Source of the DNA: Naumovozyma dairenensis CBS 421
Lineage: Eukaryota; Ascomycota; Saccharomycetes; Saccharomycetales; Saccharomycetaceae
DNA length: 64,000 nucleotides
Reading direction: 5' to 3'
NCBI RefSeq assembly: GCF_000227115.2
Contig: NC_016485.2
Coordinates: forward strand, 968,025-1,032,024
The position numbers and the translations under genes were made by a program. Each line of letters begins with the position of its first letter. The first letter of the stretch is position 1. This document shows, piece after piece, positions 38,804 to 49,783 of the stretch. The notes beneath the pieces are model-generated. The model made no database searches. It saw nothing but the letters and a program-made list of their open reading frames with translations, and was not told where the DNA came from.

Positions 38804-41800
38804 TTATTGAAACTGTAGGCGAGTTGGTTTATCTTCATACTTTTCATCGTCATGAAAGTCAACGAAATCAGTCAGATAAACATATGAAGCATTCCTTATA
38901 AGTGATGTATCAAGCAGTTTTTGAGAGGGTATACTTTTGTTTTTTATAGATGCAATAGGCGTCTTCTGATTACTCAAAGCTTCGTTTTCAGTCTTATTTA
39001 CCAAAACTCGATCTCTCAATTTATTAGAACTTAAGAGATCTAATTTACTAGGAGACACCCATATTGGATCGTCATCGGCCTCTAATTTATTCTTGTTAGA
39101 GGAATGTTCATTTGATAATCTGTAGACCATAGGTGCTGGTTCTAGATTCTGTAACGGTGGAACCACCGTATCGTGGATTGTAACTGGATGAATGCTAGTT
39201 ACACACTCTTCATTGTTTTCTGGTAGATCCTGAAAGGACATGTTAAATGAGCTAAATTCAAAGGCTTCTAATAGATTTTCGTTGCTCCCGCTTCTTGCTA
39301 ACCTATCGTGAAGTTTACTCGATTGCTCTTCATTATTTTTACTTCGGTCAGCTTGAACAGTAGCTTCTATGGTGTCAATATTCTCCCTCGATGCCGTGCA
39401 AATCTTAGCATCAAAAACATCCTCTTGTGATCGAAAGGTAAGCTTATGCAAACGTTTATTATTTTCAATATTACCAATAGTCACATCAGAGGAAAAGCAG
39501 GAATCGTTTTCAACTTTCCCAACAACTTTTTGTGGTGAATTTAAAGTTTTATTTATTATCCGAACTGGAGATGTTTTAGTGACTTTGAAAGTTGGTAGCC
39601 TCCTTCTAGTTTGATCTGGTAACAATGCTATAGTACTTAAAACCGGTTGAGGCGAGGTGATGTGTCCTCCTTCTTTTTCTTCTCTCGGTTCTTCTTCTGC
39701 CTCGGTTATATTCGAACTACTCTCTGGAGTGCTAGGCCTTTGTTCTTGTGCCGCTTCTGAATAACATTTTTCTTTGGGTATAACCTTTTCAATTTCATTT
39801 CCTACCATGTTTCTATCCGTATTTTTGATAGTAGTCGCGTTATTGACCAAATTATTGATATTTAGGCCTTGCTCACTTGGTATACGCTTCCAATTGTACT
39901 TCGCGTCCGAGTCATCCAGAACTAATCTCATACCTTTAAATAATTCGACGAAGGACGTTGATCTATCAAACTGAATTTTAGAGAGTTGCATTTTTGGGAT
40001 ATCTGGAAATATCTTTACTTTTTCATGCTGAATTTCCCCATCTCTAAAACTAGGGTTTTCAGAGGGGGCTATAAATCCACGGTTTTCAGAGGTAGCATTT
40101 GCAGTTGTAGGTAAAGGGGAGTTGTCTTTTGAAGAGACGCCCTCTCCCAATGCATCTTCTTGTAGGTGCTTTTGGTAATGTTCTGCATCTTCATCTCCAT
40201 TGTCACACTCAGTTTCTTCTTGTTTTGCAGTTTGTTTATCCAGACTAGGTGGTTTAACAAAGTCACCGAAGAGATCATCGGTAAAAATCTGGATTTGTGG
40301 CATTCTCGATGTAGTATTTTTATTACTTAAAGAACGATTAGGATCTGGCAAAACCTTCTCAGAATTGCCAATAGATCCGGGAGGACTTTCCAAGGCTGTT
40401 CGAAGTTGCTTGTCAGAGCTTACTGAAATTTCTTTTGAGGTCAGCGGCGTGGTCGTGGCGGTTTCTGATAGTACATTTTCTTTGGACTCAGAGTCCAAAT
40501 TATTCATTACTTTGTTTCCCTGAATATCTTCTGTATATTGCCTGTTATGTATCACCGATGTAATTCTTTGTTCCTCTGAAAGCATGGGCGGTTCTATTTT
40601 TTGGTTCTTTGAAACTCTTGCGAAAGATGTAACTGATTCGTTTTTAATTGGCTGTGGGGTGGTATTTTCTTTCCTTATCGAGTCCTTTTGGCTTACCTTT
40701 GGTACCAGTTTCTGTCTCGGGGTAGTTTTCTGATAGTTCTTTGATTTATCATCCAGTTGATTCCTTCCCTTTTCGGCGTCTTTATTTTTCTTGCTTCCAA
40801 ATATTCCTCTAAAAGCTGTAATCAGGCCACTCCTTCTTTTTTCTTTCTTTGCTAAGAGTTGGCTCGGTACATTAGTCGGTAGTTTACCAGTCTGCTTTCG
40901 TGGCAAATTTTTAGCTGATGGTAGCTTTTTATTGGTATTTTTTTCTATTTTTTTGACAGTATTATCTTTTTCGACAGCTGTTTTAGTATTTACGCTTTTG
41001 CCTCTAAGTGCTCTTGAATTATTGACGATATTTTTAGACGTTAAAGTAGTTTCATATGGCTTCTCTTTTGCTTGTTTATCAGTTTGCGCTGGTTTATTGT
41101 ATGAATCCGTTATGGGTATTGATGGAGTTTCTTTCTCTAAACATGAGATGCATTGTTTAACCAAACCTTCGTTTATTGCCATGAGCTTAATAGCTTGGGA
41201 AGAAACGATTGACGAACGATAAATGGGTATTTCCAACAACAGCTGGCCTATCAATTCAGGGATAATCTTAGCTGCTTCAAAGGTGTCCTTTCTATGTACC
41301 TCTGTAGATGTTAATATATCTAGGTTGATAAATTTGCCTTCATTTTCGTTCGCAAATTTGGCGAATATGGCCATATGTAAATCATTTTGGATTAATAGCT
41401 CCTTCGATGGTTCAATATTTAAAAATAAGGCATATTTCGCTTTAATCTTTTCGGTATTATAGGCAGCCAATTCATGTGCTGTAGAATAAAGGGTTATATT
41501 ATTGAAAGATGCCTTGAATAAATGAAACGCAGTATCTTTCTCTAGGATCTTAGCCTTCATAATTAGATCAGCAACAGTCGATACTGGTGTACTTTCAGTG
41601 GAAAGCCTGTAAGATACAGAGAATGATTTATCTTCCTTAAACGCATCGAATCTTAAATAATTCTCCTCAAATGTTGACGCAAAAATATCATCGATATAAC
41701 AATAATTGTCCACCTCTAGCTTGGGGATTTTCGCCGGTAATGGCACTTCATTGATCAATGAATTCATTAAAATATCAGAAAGATGGGGCTTAATAAGACT

Positions 41801-43513
41801 GTTATCTTGATTATCAGTTTCGATCGAATAATACGAATCAGGATTTATGATGTTGAGGAAAATAATGTAGTCACTAAAGACTACTAACAATTTCTTTCTT
41901 CCTCCATAAGTTTCATCAACTATGTCAAAGACTCCGACAACACGCCTTTTCAACCAATTATATTGTAATTCCACAGGCCAACCTTTTGCTAATTCAGTTA
42001 AAATCTTCCCTGAAGGTGTGAAAACTCTTGTATTATAGGAGGAACTTAATGATGTATTACTCAATTTTCCAAATGAATCAACGACATCTACTATATTATT
42101 ATAGTATTTATCAGCTTTGGTTTTGTTTGGAATGTTCCAATTTTTCTTTGAAGTATATAATCTATCAATGATCAATTTCACTTTTAGTAATTTTTCTTGT
42201 GGTCCATTAATAATTGTACTGATTTTCATTTCAGTCAATGATTGATTTTTTGGAATTGCATCATCAAAATTTCTTAGGAATGATTTAATATCTTTACTAA
42301 AATTCTTTGTCGCAGCTTCATGTCTAGTATAAGCTTTATAGAAGTATGGTATTGTCATACTACATGCCTTTAAGACTTCTAATGAACCATAAGGTATAGC
42401 TGCTTTCAACGAGTCTAAGAATATACAATTTATTCTTGTTACTTCATCAATAGTTGGTGGAAATAATCTATTTAACTTCCTCGTAGACAATCTATCTATT
42501 TCATCATTTAGTACTTTAACTCTTAATACGATTAGGAAATTTTGTAAAAATTCTACTAAACTTAAAGTGAAATTCGTTTGCAATTCTAATAATTCATTAC
42601 AAATTGCCTTTATCAAGGCATTATCCTCCTGATCGTTCTTTCCATTGGAATTATCGTTCCCATTGTTGGAAATATTTGAAGTGGATTCTTCTTCATCAGG
42701 AGGTTTATAGACGTATCCAGTATGTTCAGGAGAATACTCTATGACAGGGTTAAATAACTGCTCTAGTTGTTCGCCTAGATGGAAAACCAGTCTATTGTTT
42801 ATTTCTATTGTTGATTCATTATTTTCATAAACCACATCTAACAGAGTAGAATTAATATATTTTCTTTGGAAAGATCCCATTGTGTAAAGTTTTTTCATAA
42901 ATGATATTACCTGATACGAATTCGAACTGTTATTATGATTCGATGATGAAATTTCTTCACAGCTATTAGTCAATTCACCAACATATTGTGGATCATATTC
43001 AAAGTTTAATGTCTTATTTGGTTGAATAATCTTATGTACGCCTTCTTTTGGTATTTCAACAAATTTTTGTAAGAGAATAACCGCAATTGCTTTCCTTAAA
43101 GTTGATTTTCTATTAGTTGTGTTCAAATTTTCAATAGCAGCATAAAACTGTGAATCTTTCGAAACGTCTATTGAATTGAAAGTAGTTGGACCTAATTTAT
43201 CTAGCATTATTGCATTATACTTCTTGGAAGCTGTTTCTTTATAAAGACAGACAATGAATTGTCCCCATAATAGTTCATCGAAACCTTTAAATATTCCAGC
43301 ATAGCGGCTAGCTTCATGAGAGCTGTCATCGAAACATGCATTCAATTGTTTTTCATTTTGAAGAAAATGGTTACCTATAGATATTGATTCGGGCAGATAT
43401 GATTCTATAAGATTTCTATAAAGTGGTATTGTCAAAGTATTGGCATTTTCTTTCCCAGTGATGTCATTGTTGTGATTAGAATAAAGCGATGAAAGATCTT
43501 GAGTTGTTGCCAT
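38804..43513 (-). CDS. BUD3: Bud3, axial bud-site protein and Cdc42 GEF
   Basis: This 1569-residue protein (S. cerevisiae 1636) marks the mother-bud neck for axial budding and activates Cdc42 in early G1. A DH (RhoGEF)-like helical domain spans about 285-460 (ICNELLELQTNFTLSLVEFLQNFLIVLR, then NRLFPPTIDEVTRINCIFLDSL). A PH-like region follows (about 500-650: WPVELQYNWLKRRVVGVFDIVDETYGGRKKLLVVFSDYIIF). A long low-complexity middle and C-terminus is rich in Lys, Ser and Asn, with a basic RSGLITAFRGIFGSKKNK patch (about 905) that could bind membrane, and acidic patches near WVSPSKLDLL. It faces DCC1 across a 360-bp divergent promoter and converges on GBP2, as in S. cerevisiae. Long plus-strand frames inside it are shadows. 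Confidence 0.95.
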   Translation of the reverse strand: MATTQDLSSLYSNHNNDITGKENANTLTIPLYRNLIESYLPESISIGNHFLQNEKQLNACFDDSSHEASRYAGIFKGFDELLWGQFIVCLYKETASKKYNAIMLDKLGPTTFNSIDVSKDSQFYAAIENLNTTNRKSTLRKAIAVILLQKFVEIPKEGVHKIIQPNKTLNFEYDPQYVGELTNSCEEISSSNHNNSSNSYQVISFMKKLYTMGSFQRKYINSTLLDVVYENNESTIEINNRLVFHLGEQLEQLFNPVIEYSPEHTGYVYKPPDEEESTSNISNNGNDNSNGKNDQEDNALIKAICNELLELQTNFTLSLVEFLQNFLIVLRVKVLNDEIDRLSTRKLNRLFPPTIDEVTRINCIFLDSLKAAIPYGSLEVLKACSMTIPYFYKAYTRHEAATKNFSKDIKSFLRNFDDAIPKNQSLTEMKISTIINGPQEKLLKVKLIIDRLYTSKKNWNIPNKTKADKYYNNIVDVVDSFGKLSNTSLSSSYNTRVFTPSGKILTELAKGWPVELQYNWLKRRVVGVFDIVDETYGGRKKLLVVFSDYIIFLNIINPDSYYSIETDNQDNSLIKPHLSDILMNSLINEVPLPAKIPKLEVDNYCYIDDIFASTFEENYLRFDAFKEDKSFSVSYRLSTESTPVSTVADLIMKAKILEKDTAFHLFKASFNNITLYSTAHELAAYNTEKIKAKYALFLNIEPSKELLIQNDLHMAIFAKFANENEGKFINLDILTSTEVHRKDTFEAAKIIPELIGQLLLEIPIYRSSIVSSQAIKLMAINEGLVKQCISCLEKETPSIPITDSYNKPAQTDKQAKEKPYETTLTSKNIVNNSRALRGKSVNTKTAVEKDNTVKKIEKNTNKKLPSAKNLPRKQTGKLPTNVPSQLLAKKEKRRSGLITAFRGIFGSKKNKDAEKGRNQLDDKSKNYQKTTPRQKLVPKVSQKDSIRKENTTPQPIKNESVTSFARVSKNQKIEPPMLSEEQRITSVIHNRQYTEDIQGNKVMNNLDSESKENVLSETATTTPLTSKEISVSSDKQLRTALESPPGSIGNSEKVLPDPNRSLSNKNTTSRMPQIQIFTDDLFGDFVKPPSLDKQTAKQEETECDNGDEDAEHYQKHLQEDALGEGVSSKDNSPLPTTANATSENRGFIAPSENPSFRDGEIQHEKVKIFPDIPKMQLSKIQFDRSTSFVELFKGMRLVLDDSDAKYNWKRIPSEQGLNINNLVNNATTIKNTDRNMVGNEIEKVIPKEKCYSEAAQEQRPSTPESSSNITEAEEEPREEKEGGHITSPQPVLSTIALLPDQTRRRLPTFKVTKTSPVRIINKTLNSPQKVVGKVENDSCFSSDVTIGNIENNKRLHKLTFRSQEDVFDAKICTASRENIDTIEATVQADRSKNNEEQSSKLHDRLARSGSNENLLEAFEFSSFNMSFQDLPENNEECVTSIHPVTIHDTVVPPLQNLEPAPMVYRLSNEHSSNKNKLEADDDPIWVSPSKLDLLSSNKLRDRVLVNKTENEALSNQKTPIASIKNKSIPSQKLLDTSLIRNASYVYLTDFVDFHDDEKYEDKPTRLQFQ

Positions 43514-43873
43514 GTGGTATTAAAAGAGACTTTGTAAAATGTAATAAACGAATGAATTAGCTTTAATGATATGAATGTCTGTATGTTAGGTTCTATGACT
43601 ATATGCACTCTGTTTTCGTTTGCTCTGTTTCTTTTGTTTGTGTATCCTTTGTTTTTGATCTCCTGCAGATCTTTGAGTTTTTTTAATTTTATTTTTATTT
43701 ACTATTGTTTCAAAAATCAATATCTTCACTAATTTCGGAAACGCCATGTGTTTTCATTCTCGAGGAAATATAATAAACAGATCCATGGAAAATGTTGAGA
43801 AAATAAGAGGAAAAACTTCAAGTTATAAATTCTGTGGGATCTATTTAGAAATAGGATTCATGGTAGATTTACG
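43514..43873. other. divergent promoter BUD3 / DCC1
   Basis: A 360-bp shared upstream region with T-rich tracts (43677-43705). A TTTCCGAAA string (minus strand, near 43735) was considered as a centromere CDEIII element and rejected. Confidence 0.5.
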
Positions 43874-45130
43874 ATGTCTATCAATTTACATTCACAATTG
43901 GAATTAGATACATCTTATAAACTATTACAATTAACACCTGATTTATTGAATATTTTAACGAATCCTGAATATAAAGGTGATGAATTAAAGTTTAAATCCT
44001 TACATGACAATGGCAAATCAGATGTGGTATTATGTTCCAAAGAAAAAACGTGGTCTATCAAACAAAAGAATCATTCCAATACAGTTCTTTTAATGAAAGA
44101 ATTCGTACCTGAGGACAATGAAAATGACGATGGAGAAGATAATGATAGAATCGAAACATTCAATATGCCGCGACCCATTAATGATTTCTTAGGGTTTACT
44201 AAGACTACTTTTGAATACGAGACAAGATTAAGTAAGGGTGAAATAAACCTTGAAATGGTACCTGTTTACGATGGGGAGAAAGATTTTTTTGATCATAATA
44301 ATACTAAGGGAAAGAAGAAGAATGGTAAGATATCCAAGTTGCAAAATATGTCTGAATTGATTGAGAATTCTTGTTGTTCAGAAAAGGAATGTTTGGAACA
44401 ATGGAATCGACTTGGTGGTTGTGAGATCAATGGGTATGTTTGTTTACTTTCATCTGATTTCTTATCCAAATCGTTACACGTGGTTCTTATGAGTGTAATG
44501 GCAGAGCAATTAAATATGGATCAATTAACTGTAGACGAAACATTTAACGCAATAGATAAAGATGTTGGTGACGGATTTAGTCCATACACGAGGGAAGTGG
44601 TCAAGACAGTATTGAACAAATTTGGTACGAGTATCTCTAAGAATGAAGATAAAGGTACCAGAGATGTAGAAAAATATCGGTTAGATACGCCGGAAATTAC
44701 CAAATGGTATGGTATACTTGCTCTTAAGAAGTATGTATCAAGGAGTAGTATGGCACTTGACGAGTTTCTCATCAAGTGGAAATCATTATTCCCACCATTT
44801 TTCCCATGTAACTTAGACATAGCTATGTTGCGTGGCTGGCATTTCAAAGAAAGTAATCTTCATGATGATATTGGGGTTGTCGATAATACTAATGATAGAC
44901 ATGATACCTCTATGGTAAGAGTACAATATATTTCCAGGGATACTCTATCAATGGACCCAAAGCAAAGGTTTCAGCGGCTATTTTCCCTTCAAAGTCGATG
45001 GGATATGGAGGATTTATGGCCCTTTGTGGAAGAATTGAATATCCGCGGACTTAAACCGGATTCCTTTGTGGCCAAATTTGCCCGTCGCCGGAAAGTCGGC
45101 CGTCGCGTCGTGATTTCCAGCCGTGGGTAG
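43874..45130 (+). CDS. DCC1: Dcc1, subunit of the Ctf18-RFC clamp loader
   Basis: This 418-residue protein (S. cerevisiae 380) joins Ctf8 and the RFC-like Ctf18 complex, which loads PCNA and supports sister-chromatid cohesion. Typical family sequence includes YKLLQLTPDLLNILTN at the N-terminus, KSDVVLCSKEKTWSIKQKNHSNTVLLM (about 40-75) and CLEQWNRLGGCEINGYVCLLSSDFLSK. The C-terminal winged-helix region contains ITKWYGILALKKYVSRSSMALDEFLIKWKSLFPPFFPCNLDIAMLRG. The acidic insert at about 80-95 (EDNENDDGEDNDR) and a Lys-rich insert (KGKKKNGKISK) explain the extra length. The ATG at 43874 fits the conserved N-terminus; an ATG at 43860 is out of frame. Confidence 0.94.
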   Translation: MSINLHSQLELDTSYKLLQLTPDLLNILTNPEYKGDELKFKSLHDNGKSDVVLCSKEKTWSIKQKNHSNTVLLMKEFVPEDNENDDGEDNDRIETFNMPRPINDFLGFTKTTFEYETRLSKGEINLEMVPVYDGEKDFFDHNNTKGKKKNGKISKLQNMSELIENSCCSEKECLEQWNRLGGCEINGYVCLLSSDFLSKSLHVVLMSVMAEQLNMDQLTVDETFNAIDKDVGDGFSPYTREVVKTVLNKFGTSISKNEDKGTRDVEKYRLDTPEITKWYGILALKKYVSRSSMALDEFLIKWKSLFPPFFPCNLDIAMLRGWHFKESNLHDDIGVVDNTNDRHDTSMVRVQYISRDTLSMDPKQRFQRLFSLQSRWDMEDLWPFVEELNIRGLKPDSFVAKFARRRKVGRRVVISSRG

Positions 45131-45740
45131 CGCAGGGTGTATGGGTGGAGGGAAGAGGAAAATGGGTGTCCCTTTGGCAATAAATGAAATGTCTTTTTTT
45201 CGACTTTTCCCGCACTGAAAATTATGTGAGGCGTTTGTGTTTTTCTTTGCTTTTTGGTGGCGCGTCAATTTCCCCCCGAAATTTGAGCAAGCAAAACTGT
45301 GATGGGTGGATGGATGTATGGATATGGCGATAGATGGATAGAGTAGATGTACGTATGCGTGGTTTGGATAATTGTGTCTAGATGGATTATTAATTACAAA
45401 TTTAAGCAATCGATGGCATTAATGAGTCGCATCCTTTATTTCTACGTAAGGCTTAGCTTGTGTATATATAACATAGAACATATATACCTACATACCACTA
45501 TGGCTTCACATGTAACTTTTTTTTCGTAATAACTCATATATCTATATACCATACTTACAAGTAAAGAGTTACATCTTCTTTTGGCCTGTTTATTCTGGAG
45601 CATTTGACTAGTAAGCAGATCCGATATAAAGAAACCCGCTTATTTCCACGTTAAGTAAGTTTCGATCAAATCCATACTTACTGCCACAAACAATATCTAT
45701 CTAACAGACAGAAACTAAAGAGAAAAGAAAAAGAACAATC
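45131..45740. other. spacer DCC1 / NFS1
   Basis: NFS1 upstream DNA with imperfect ATGGATGG repeats at about 45302-45345. A TTCACATG (UAS-INO-like) sequence occurs near 45505. No gene was seen. Confidence 0.45.
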
Positions 45741-47300
45741 ATGTTGAGATATACAGCAACACCATTTTTAAGATTATCATCTTCGTCATGCGCAGCATCT
45801 CTTGCATCCAGAAGAACACTTCCCTCATTAGTGAGTCGTAGTAATATTATAATACCCAATACCAAAAATAAGAGGCTTTACTCTGCTGTTGCTGCCACAT
45901 CACCTGCAGTGAAAGTAGCTAAGGATATCTCATTAGAAACACATACTGATACCCAACGAGCCGCAAAGGAAACTCAAGAGGCAAGATCAGCTGCTGCAAC
46001 AACACCTTTATCAAAGAGTTCCATCATTGATGAAATAGACACTTCAGGTACAACAGCTTTAAATGCTGCATATCAAGAAAATACTGGATTCGGTACAAGA
46101 CCAATCTATATGGATATGCAGGCCACTACACCAACAGATCCTCGTGTCCTTGATACCATGTTGAAATTCTTAACAGGATTATATGGGAATCCTCATTCAA
46201 ATACTCACTCTTATGGATGGGAAACTCATAAAGAAGTGGAAGATGCTAGGGATCATGTGGCTAAATTGATTGGTGCTAACGCTAAGGAAATCATATTCAC
46301 ATCGGGTGCCACTGAATCAAATAATATGGTCATTAAGGGTGTTAGTAGGTTTTATAAAAATACAAAGAAACATATTATAACAACAAGAACTGAACATAAG
46401 TGTGTACTTGAAGCTGCAAGAGCTATGATTAATGAAGGGTTTGAAGTTACTTTCTTAAATGTTGATGAACAAGGGTTGATTAATTTGAAAGAATTGGAAG
46501 ATGCTATTAGACCTGATACTTGTTTAGTATCGGTTATGGCAGTTAATAATGAAATCGGTGTCATCCAACCTTTAAAGGAAATTGGTAATATTTGTAAGAA
46601 GAAGAAAGTCTATTTCCATACCGATGCTGCTCAAGCTTACGGTAAGATTAAGCTTGATGTCAATGATATGAATATTGATTTGTTATCTATTTCATCACAT
46701 AAGATTTATGGTCCAATGGGTATTGGCGGTCTATATGTAAGAAGAAGACCAAGAGTGAGATTGGAACCTTTGTTATCTGGTGGTGGTCAAGAAAGAGGTT
46801 TAAGATCAGGTACTTTGGCTCCTCCTTTAGTTGCTGGTTTCGGTAGAGCTGCTAAATTGATGTATGATGAATTTGAAAGCGATCATGAACATATTAAAAG
46901 ATTGTCTGATAAATTAGTCAAGGGGCTATTGGCCTTGGATCATACCAATTTGAATGGCTCCGCTGATCATCGTTATCCTGGATGTGTCAACGTTTCGTTT
47001 GCTTATGTGGAGGGTGAATCATTATTGATGGCTTTGAGAGATATAGCATTATCATCAGGTTCTGCATGTACATCTGCTTCTTTGGAACCATCATATGTTT
47101 TACATGCTCTAGGTAGAGACGATGTTTTAGCTCATTCTTCTATTAGATTTGGTATTGGTAGGTTTACCACTGAAAAAGAAGTTGATTACGTCATTAAGGC
47201 TATCTCTGAAAGAGTCCAATTCTTAAGAAATCTCTCTCCACTATGGGAAATGGTTCAGGAAGGTATTGATTTAGATTCCATTGAATGGTCCGGTCATTGA
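45741..47300 (+). CDS. NFS1: Mitochondrial cysteine desulfurase Nfs1
   Basis: This 519-residue PLP enzyme (S. cerevisiae 497) takes sulfur from cysteine for Fe-S cluster assembly on Isu1 and for tRNA thiolation. The N-terminus ([20 protein letters not shown]) is a strong mitochondrial presequence. The mature enzyme starts around [19 protein letters not shown] (about 125). Motifs are [39 protein letters not shown] (active-site His), the PLP lysine in [17 protein letters not shown], and [14 protein letters not shown]. The persulfide-carrying cysteine lies in [21 protein letters not shown]. The extra length is in an Ala/Thr-rich segment after the presequence. Neighbours DCC1 and LEU2 are as in S. 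cerevisiae. Confidence 0.98.
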   Translation: MLRYTATPFLRLSSSSCAASLASRRTLPSLVSRSNIIIPNTKNKRLYSAVAATSPAVKVAKDISLETHTDTQRAAKETQEARSAAATTPLSKSSIIDEIDTSGTTALNAAYQENTGFGTRPIYMDMQATTPTDPRVLDTMLKFLTGLYGNPHSNTHSYGWETHKEVEDARDHVAKLIGANAKEIIFTSGATESNNMVIKGVSRFYKNTKKHIITTRTEHKCVLEAARAMINEGFEVTFLNVDEQGLINLKELEDAIRPDTCLVSVMAVNNEIGVIQPLKEIGNICKKKKVYFHTDAAQAYGKIKLDVNDMNIDLLSISSHKIYGPMGIGGLYVRRRPRVRLEPLLSGGGQERGLRSGTLAPPLVAGFGRAAKLMYDEFESDHEHIKRLSDKLVKGLLALDHTNLNGSADHRYPGCVNVSFAYVEGESLLMALRDIALSSGSACTSASLEPSYVLHALGRDDVLAHSSIRFGIGRFTTEKEVDYVIKAISERVQFLRNLSPLWEMVQEGIDLDSIEWSGH

Positions 47301-47664
47301 TTCGTCTATTTTTCTGGTTTTCCGTACTGTATTTTCATATATTTAATCATCTCTCTATTTAGGATGGCAACCTAAGTTCATGTACCTATATATACATACA
47401 TAATCCATATTTATACATTATTTTTGTTTTATAATCAAACAAGATTCTTCTTACTAAACTAATTCAGGTTCTATGTTTGCTCACTAGCTATTACACGGAT
47501 AATGATTTTTTTGAATTCTAATTTGGATTTGCATTTTCAGTGTCTTGGGAGACTTAAATACTTATACGTATATAGACATATTTTTACATTAAATTAGGGA
47601 ACTTTTTTATATAGTTTGTGAAATATCATTAGCATTACTTTTTTTTTATCATCAATTTTCCTTT
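47301..47664. other. convergent 3' region NFS1 / LEU2
   Basis: Both genes end into this AT-rich spacer with T-rich and TATATA-type polyadenylation-like sequence. Nothing else was seen. Confidence 0.5.
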
Positions 47665-48756
47665 TCAAGCCAAGATTTCTTTAACAGCCTTAGCGATAGC
47701 GTCGCCGACTTCGGTGGTAGAGTTGGAACCACCCAAATCACCGGTTCTTATACCAGCATCTAAAACTTTCTTGACAGCTTCTTCAATGGCATCACCTTGT
47801 TTTACCAAATTTAATGATAATTTCAACATCATAGCGGCAGATAAAATAGTAGCAATTGGATTAACTTTACCCTTTGGTAAATCTGGAGCAGACCCGTGAC
47901 ATGGTTCATATAACCCGAAGGCGGTGTTTGTATCAGGTAATGAAGCTAAAGATGCAGATGGTAATAAACCTAAGGAACCTGGAATAACAGAAGCTTCATC
48001 AGAAATAATATCGCCAAACATGTTACTTGTAATTATAATACCGTTTAATTGAGTTGGGTTCTTGACTAAGATCATTGCCGCGGAGTCAATCAATTGGTTT
48101 TGTACTGTTAAAGTTGGGAATTCATTCTTAATAGTTTCTTCCACGGTTTTTCTCCATAATCTTGAAGATGCTAAGACGTTAGCTTTATCTAAAGACCAAA
48201 TTGGTAAAGGTGGGTTATGTTGTAAAGCTAAGAATGCAGCCATTCTTGTGATTCTTTGGACTTCTGGGACACTGTATTGTTCACTATCCCAAGCGACACC
48301 GTCACCTTCATCTTCCTTTCTCTTGCCGAAATAGATACCACCGACTAATTCTCTAACGACCATGAAATCAGTTCCCTTAGCAATTTCTGGTCTCAATGGT
48401 GATAAACCTAATAGTGATTCAGATGCGAAATTACAAGGTCTTAAATTGGCATAAAGACCCAATTCCTTACGGATTTTTAATAAACCTTGTTCAGGTCTAA
48501 CAGCACCAGTCCCCCATTTTGGTCCACCTACGGCACCTAATAAGACAGCATCTGAATTTTTGGATGCTTCCAAGGCCTCATCAGGTAATGGAACACCTGT
48601 TGCATCAATGGCAGCACCACCGATTAAATGATATTGGAAATCGAAATTGATAGAATTGTCAACTTCAGCGATTGCTTTTAAGACTTTGACAGCTTCAGCG
48701 GTAATTTCTTCACCAACATGATCACCTGGTAGAACGACGATTTTTTTTGTAGACAT
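47665..48756 (-). CDS. LEU2: 3-isopropylmalate dehydrogenase Leu2
   Basis: This 363-residue enzyme (S. cerevisiae 364) oxidatively decarboxylates 3-isopropylmalate with NAD+ in the cytosol, the third step of leucine synthesis. It shows the N-terminal [12 protein letters not shown], the loop [13 protein letters not shown], the substrate-binding arginines in [13 protein letters not shown] and [14 protein letters not shown], and the metal/NAD site [27 protein letters not shown]. The cofactor signature [20 protein letters not shown] follows, with GDLGGSNST at the end. It has no targeting peptide. The upstream region shared with RFX1 has a Gcn4 site and a Leu3-type site, consistent with control by leucine status through 2-isopropylmalate and Leu3. 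Confidence 0.98.
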   Translation of the reverse strand: MSTKKIVVLPGDHVGEEITAEAVKVLKAIAEVDNSINFDFQYHLIGGAAIDATGVPLPDEALEASKNSDAVLLGAVGGPKWGTGAVRPEQGLLKIRKELGLYANLRPCNFASESLLGLSPLRPEIAKGTDFMVVRELVGGIYFGKRKEDEGDGVAWDSEQYSVPEVQRITRMAAFLALQHNPPLPIWSLDKANVLASSRLWRKTVEETIKNEFPTLTVQNQLIDSAAMILVKNPTQLNGIIITSNMFGDIISDEASVIPGSLGLLPSASLASLPDTNTAFGLYEPCHGSAPDLPKGKVNPIATILSAAMMLKLSLNLVKQGDAIEEAVKKVLDAGIRTGDLGGSNSTTEVGDAIAKAVKEILA

Positions 48757-48907
48757 TGCTTTATATTCTTGAGGTATGATTTGTATTTGTATAGCCAGTT
48801 ACCTGTGTTGTTTCTCGAGCAAGCAATGAACAGGGAAATACAGAATCTATGTATTATATACGTACTTTACATACAATCTGTCAAGAGGTGAGACTGTACG
48901 TAGTTAA

Positions 48908-48914
48908 TGAGTCA
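48908..48914 (+). promoter_or_regulatory. Gcn4 site upstream of LEU2
   Basis: TGAGTCA is an exact Gcn4 consensus core, 152 bp before the LEU2 start. Confidence 0.65.
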
Positions 48915-49106
48915 AATTAGAATACCAAGTAAAAGAAAGGGAAAGATACAACAATTTCAAGAAGGACCTGTAACGGCGATCTTGCGGGATCTTGCTTTTC
49001 CCTTGATACATCTGACAACTAATCTCAATAACGTTTTCTTCAATCAAAGATACGAGCAAGTGTTCGAATTTCCGAACGACAATGATTAACTTTTCCAAGA
49101 ATCGGG

Positions 49107-49116
49107 CCGGTAACGG
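49107..49116 (+). promoter_or_regulatory. Leu3-type site upstream of LEU2
   Basis: CCGGTAACGG, 351 bp before the LEU2 start, differs by one base from CCGGNNCCGG. It sits in a GGGCCGGTAACGGGTTT block that matches the ILV6 upstream block at 16 of 17 positions. Confidence 0.65.
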
Positions 49117-49301
49117 GTTTCAAAATTGAGTCCACGCGGGTAATACTTTCATTGCATGTTTAGGGCGATGGTAGAAAAACCAGTAACATATACAGGGTTT
49201 AAGCACATAACCCTTAGTCTGGAAGGCCCCAAGGGGTCTCCATGGGAAACGAGGCCCTAAACAACAGCGCGCATTCGCGTTGTGGTTGTCAAGGTGCACG
49301 G

Positions 49302-49315
49302 GTTGCTAAGGTTAC
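49302..49315 (-). promoter_or_regulatory. X-box (Rfx1 site) upstream of RFX1
   Basis: On the minus strand the sequence is GTAACC-TT-AGCAAC, a perfect fit to the X-box consensus GTNRCC(N0-3)RGYAAC. It lies 469 bp before the RFX1 start. S. cerevisiae RFX1 represses its own promoter through such sites. Confidence 0.7.
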
Positions 49316-49783
49316 GTAACTCTACGTTACGATTTCTCTGGCAGAACTTTTTCCCACAATCTCGGTCCCACCAAAGCTCGCTTCGGGCGGTCGCCACTTG
49401 TAAAATCAGCCTAATCTGCTCTAGTCTAGCTCTAGGCTATAAAAATTTTTGGTGGGAATCAGAGCTTTTTTTTCCAAGATTAAAGATTTTCCCCTACATT
49501 CTTAAAATAATCCTAAAGAATAGTGTAATATTTCTATTTTGCACATTCGGAGAGATAGTGGTCCGGGCTTTGATCCAAGTGATCTGTTTTTGTAGTTTTT
49601 CCATCCTTTATCCGTTGATCTTCAAGAATCTAGGAATCCTCTTCCCGAAAGTGCACCTGAAGTTCTTTTATATAAACGATCATCCGACATCATAATTCTA
49701 CAATCACTCTTAGTGTCGTTCTAATCAATCTAATTCGTTTGGAAAGAATAGATATAATCAATTAGGAGAAAAGTCTCGAAAAA

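Larger units (their letters stand above)
48757..49783. other. divergent promoter region LEU2 / RFX1
   Basis: A 1-kb upstream region shared by outward-facing genes, carrying Gcn4, Leu3, Reb1 (CGGGTAA, 49137-49143) and X-box sites. Two overlapping 60-64-codon frames near 48904-49098 have no support. Confidence 0.65.

Noticed and set aside
39369..41462. Several plus-strand frames of 66-143 codons opposite BUD3
   Set aside because: They are shadows of the low-complexity BUD3 coding sequence and have no independent support.
43730..43775. Possible centromere CDEIII core (TTTCCGAAA on the minus strand)
   Set aside because: There is no CDEI (RTCACRTG) 80-90 bp away across a highly AT-rich CDEII, and the TGTTTATG part of CDEIII is absent.
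48904..49098. Overlapping 60-64-codon frames on both strands upstream of LEU2
   Set aside because: The plus frame begins on the Gcn4 site, neither resembles a known protein, and the region is explained as a promoter.
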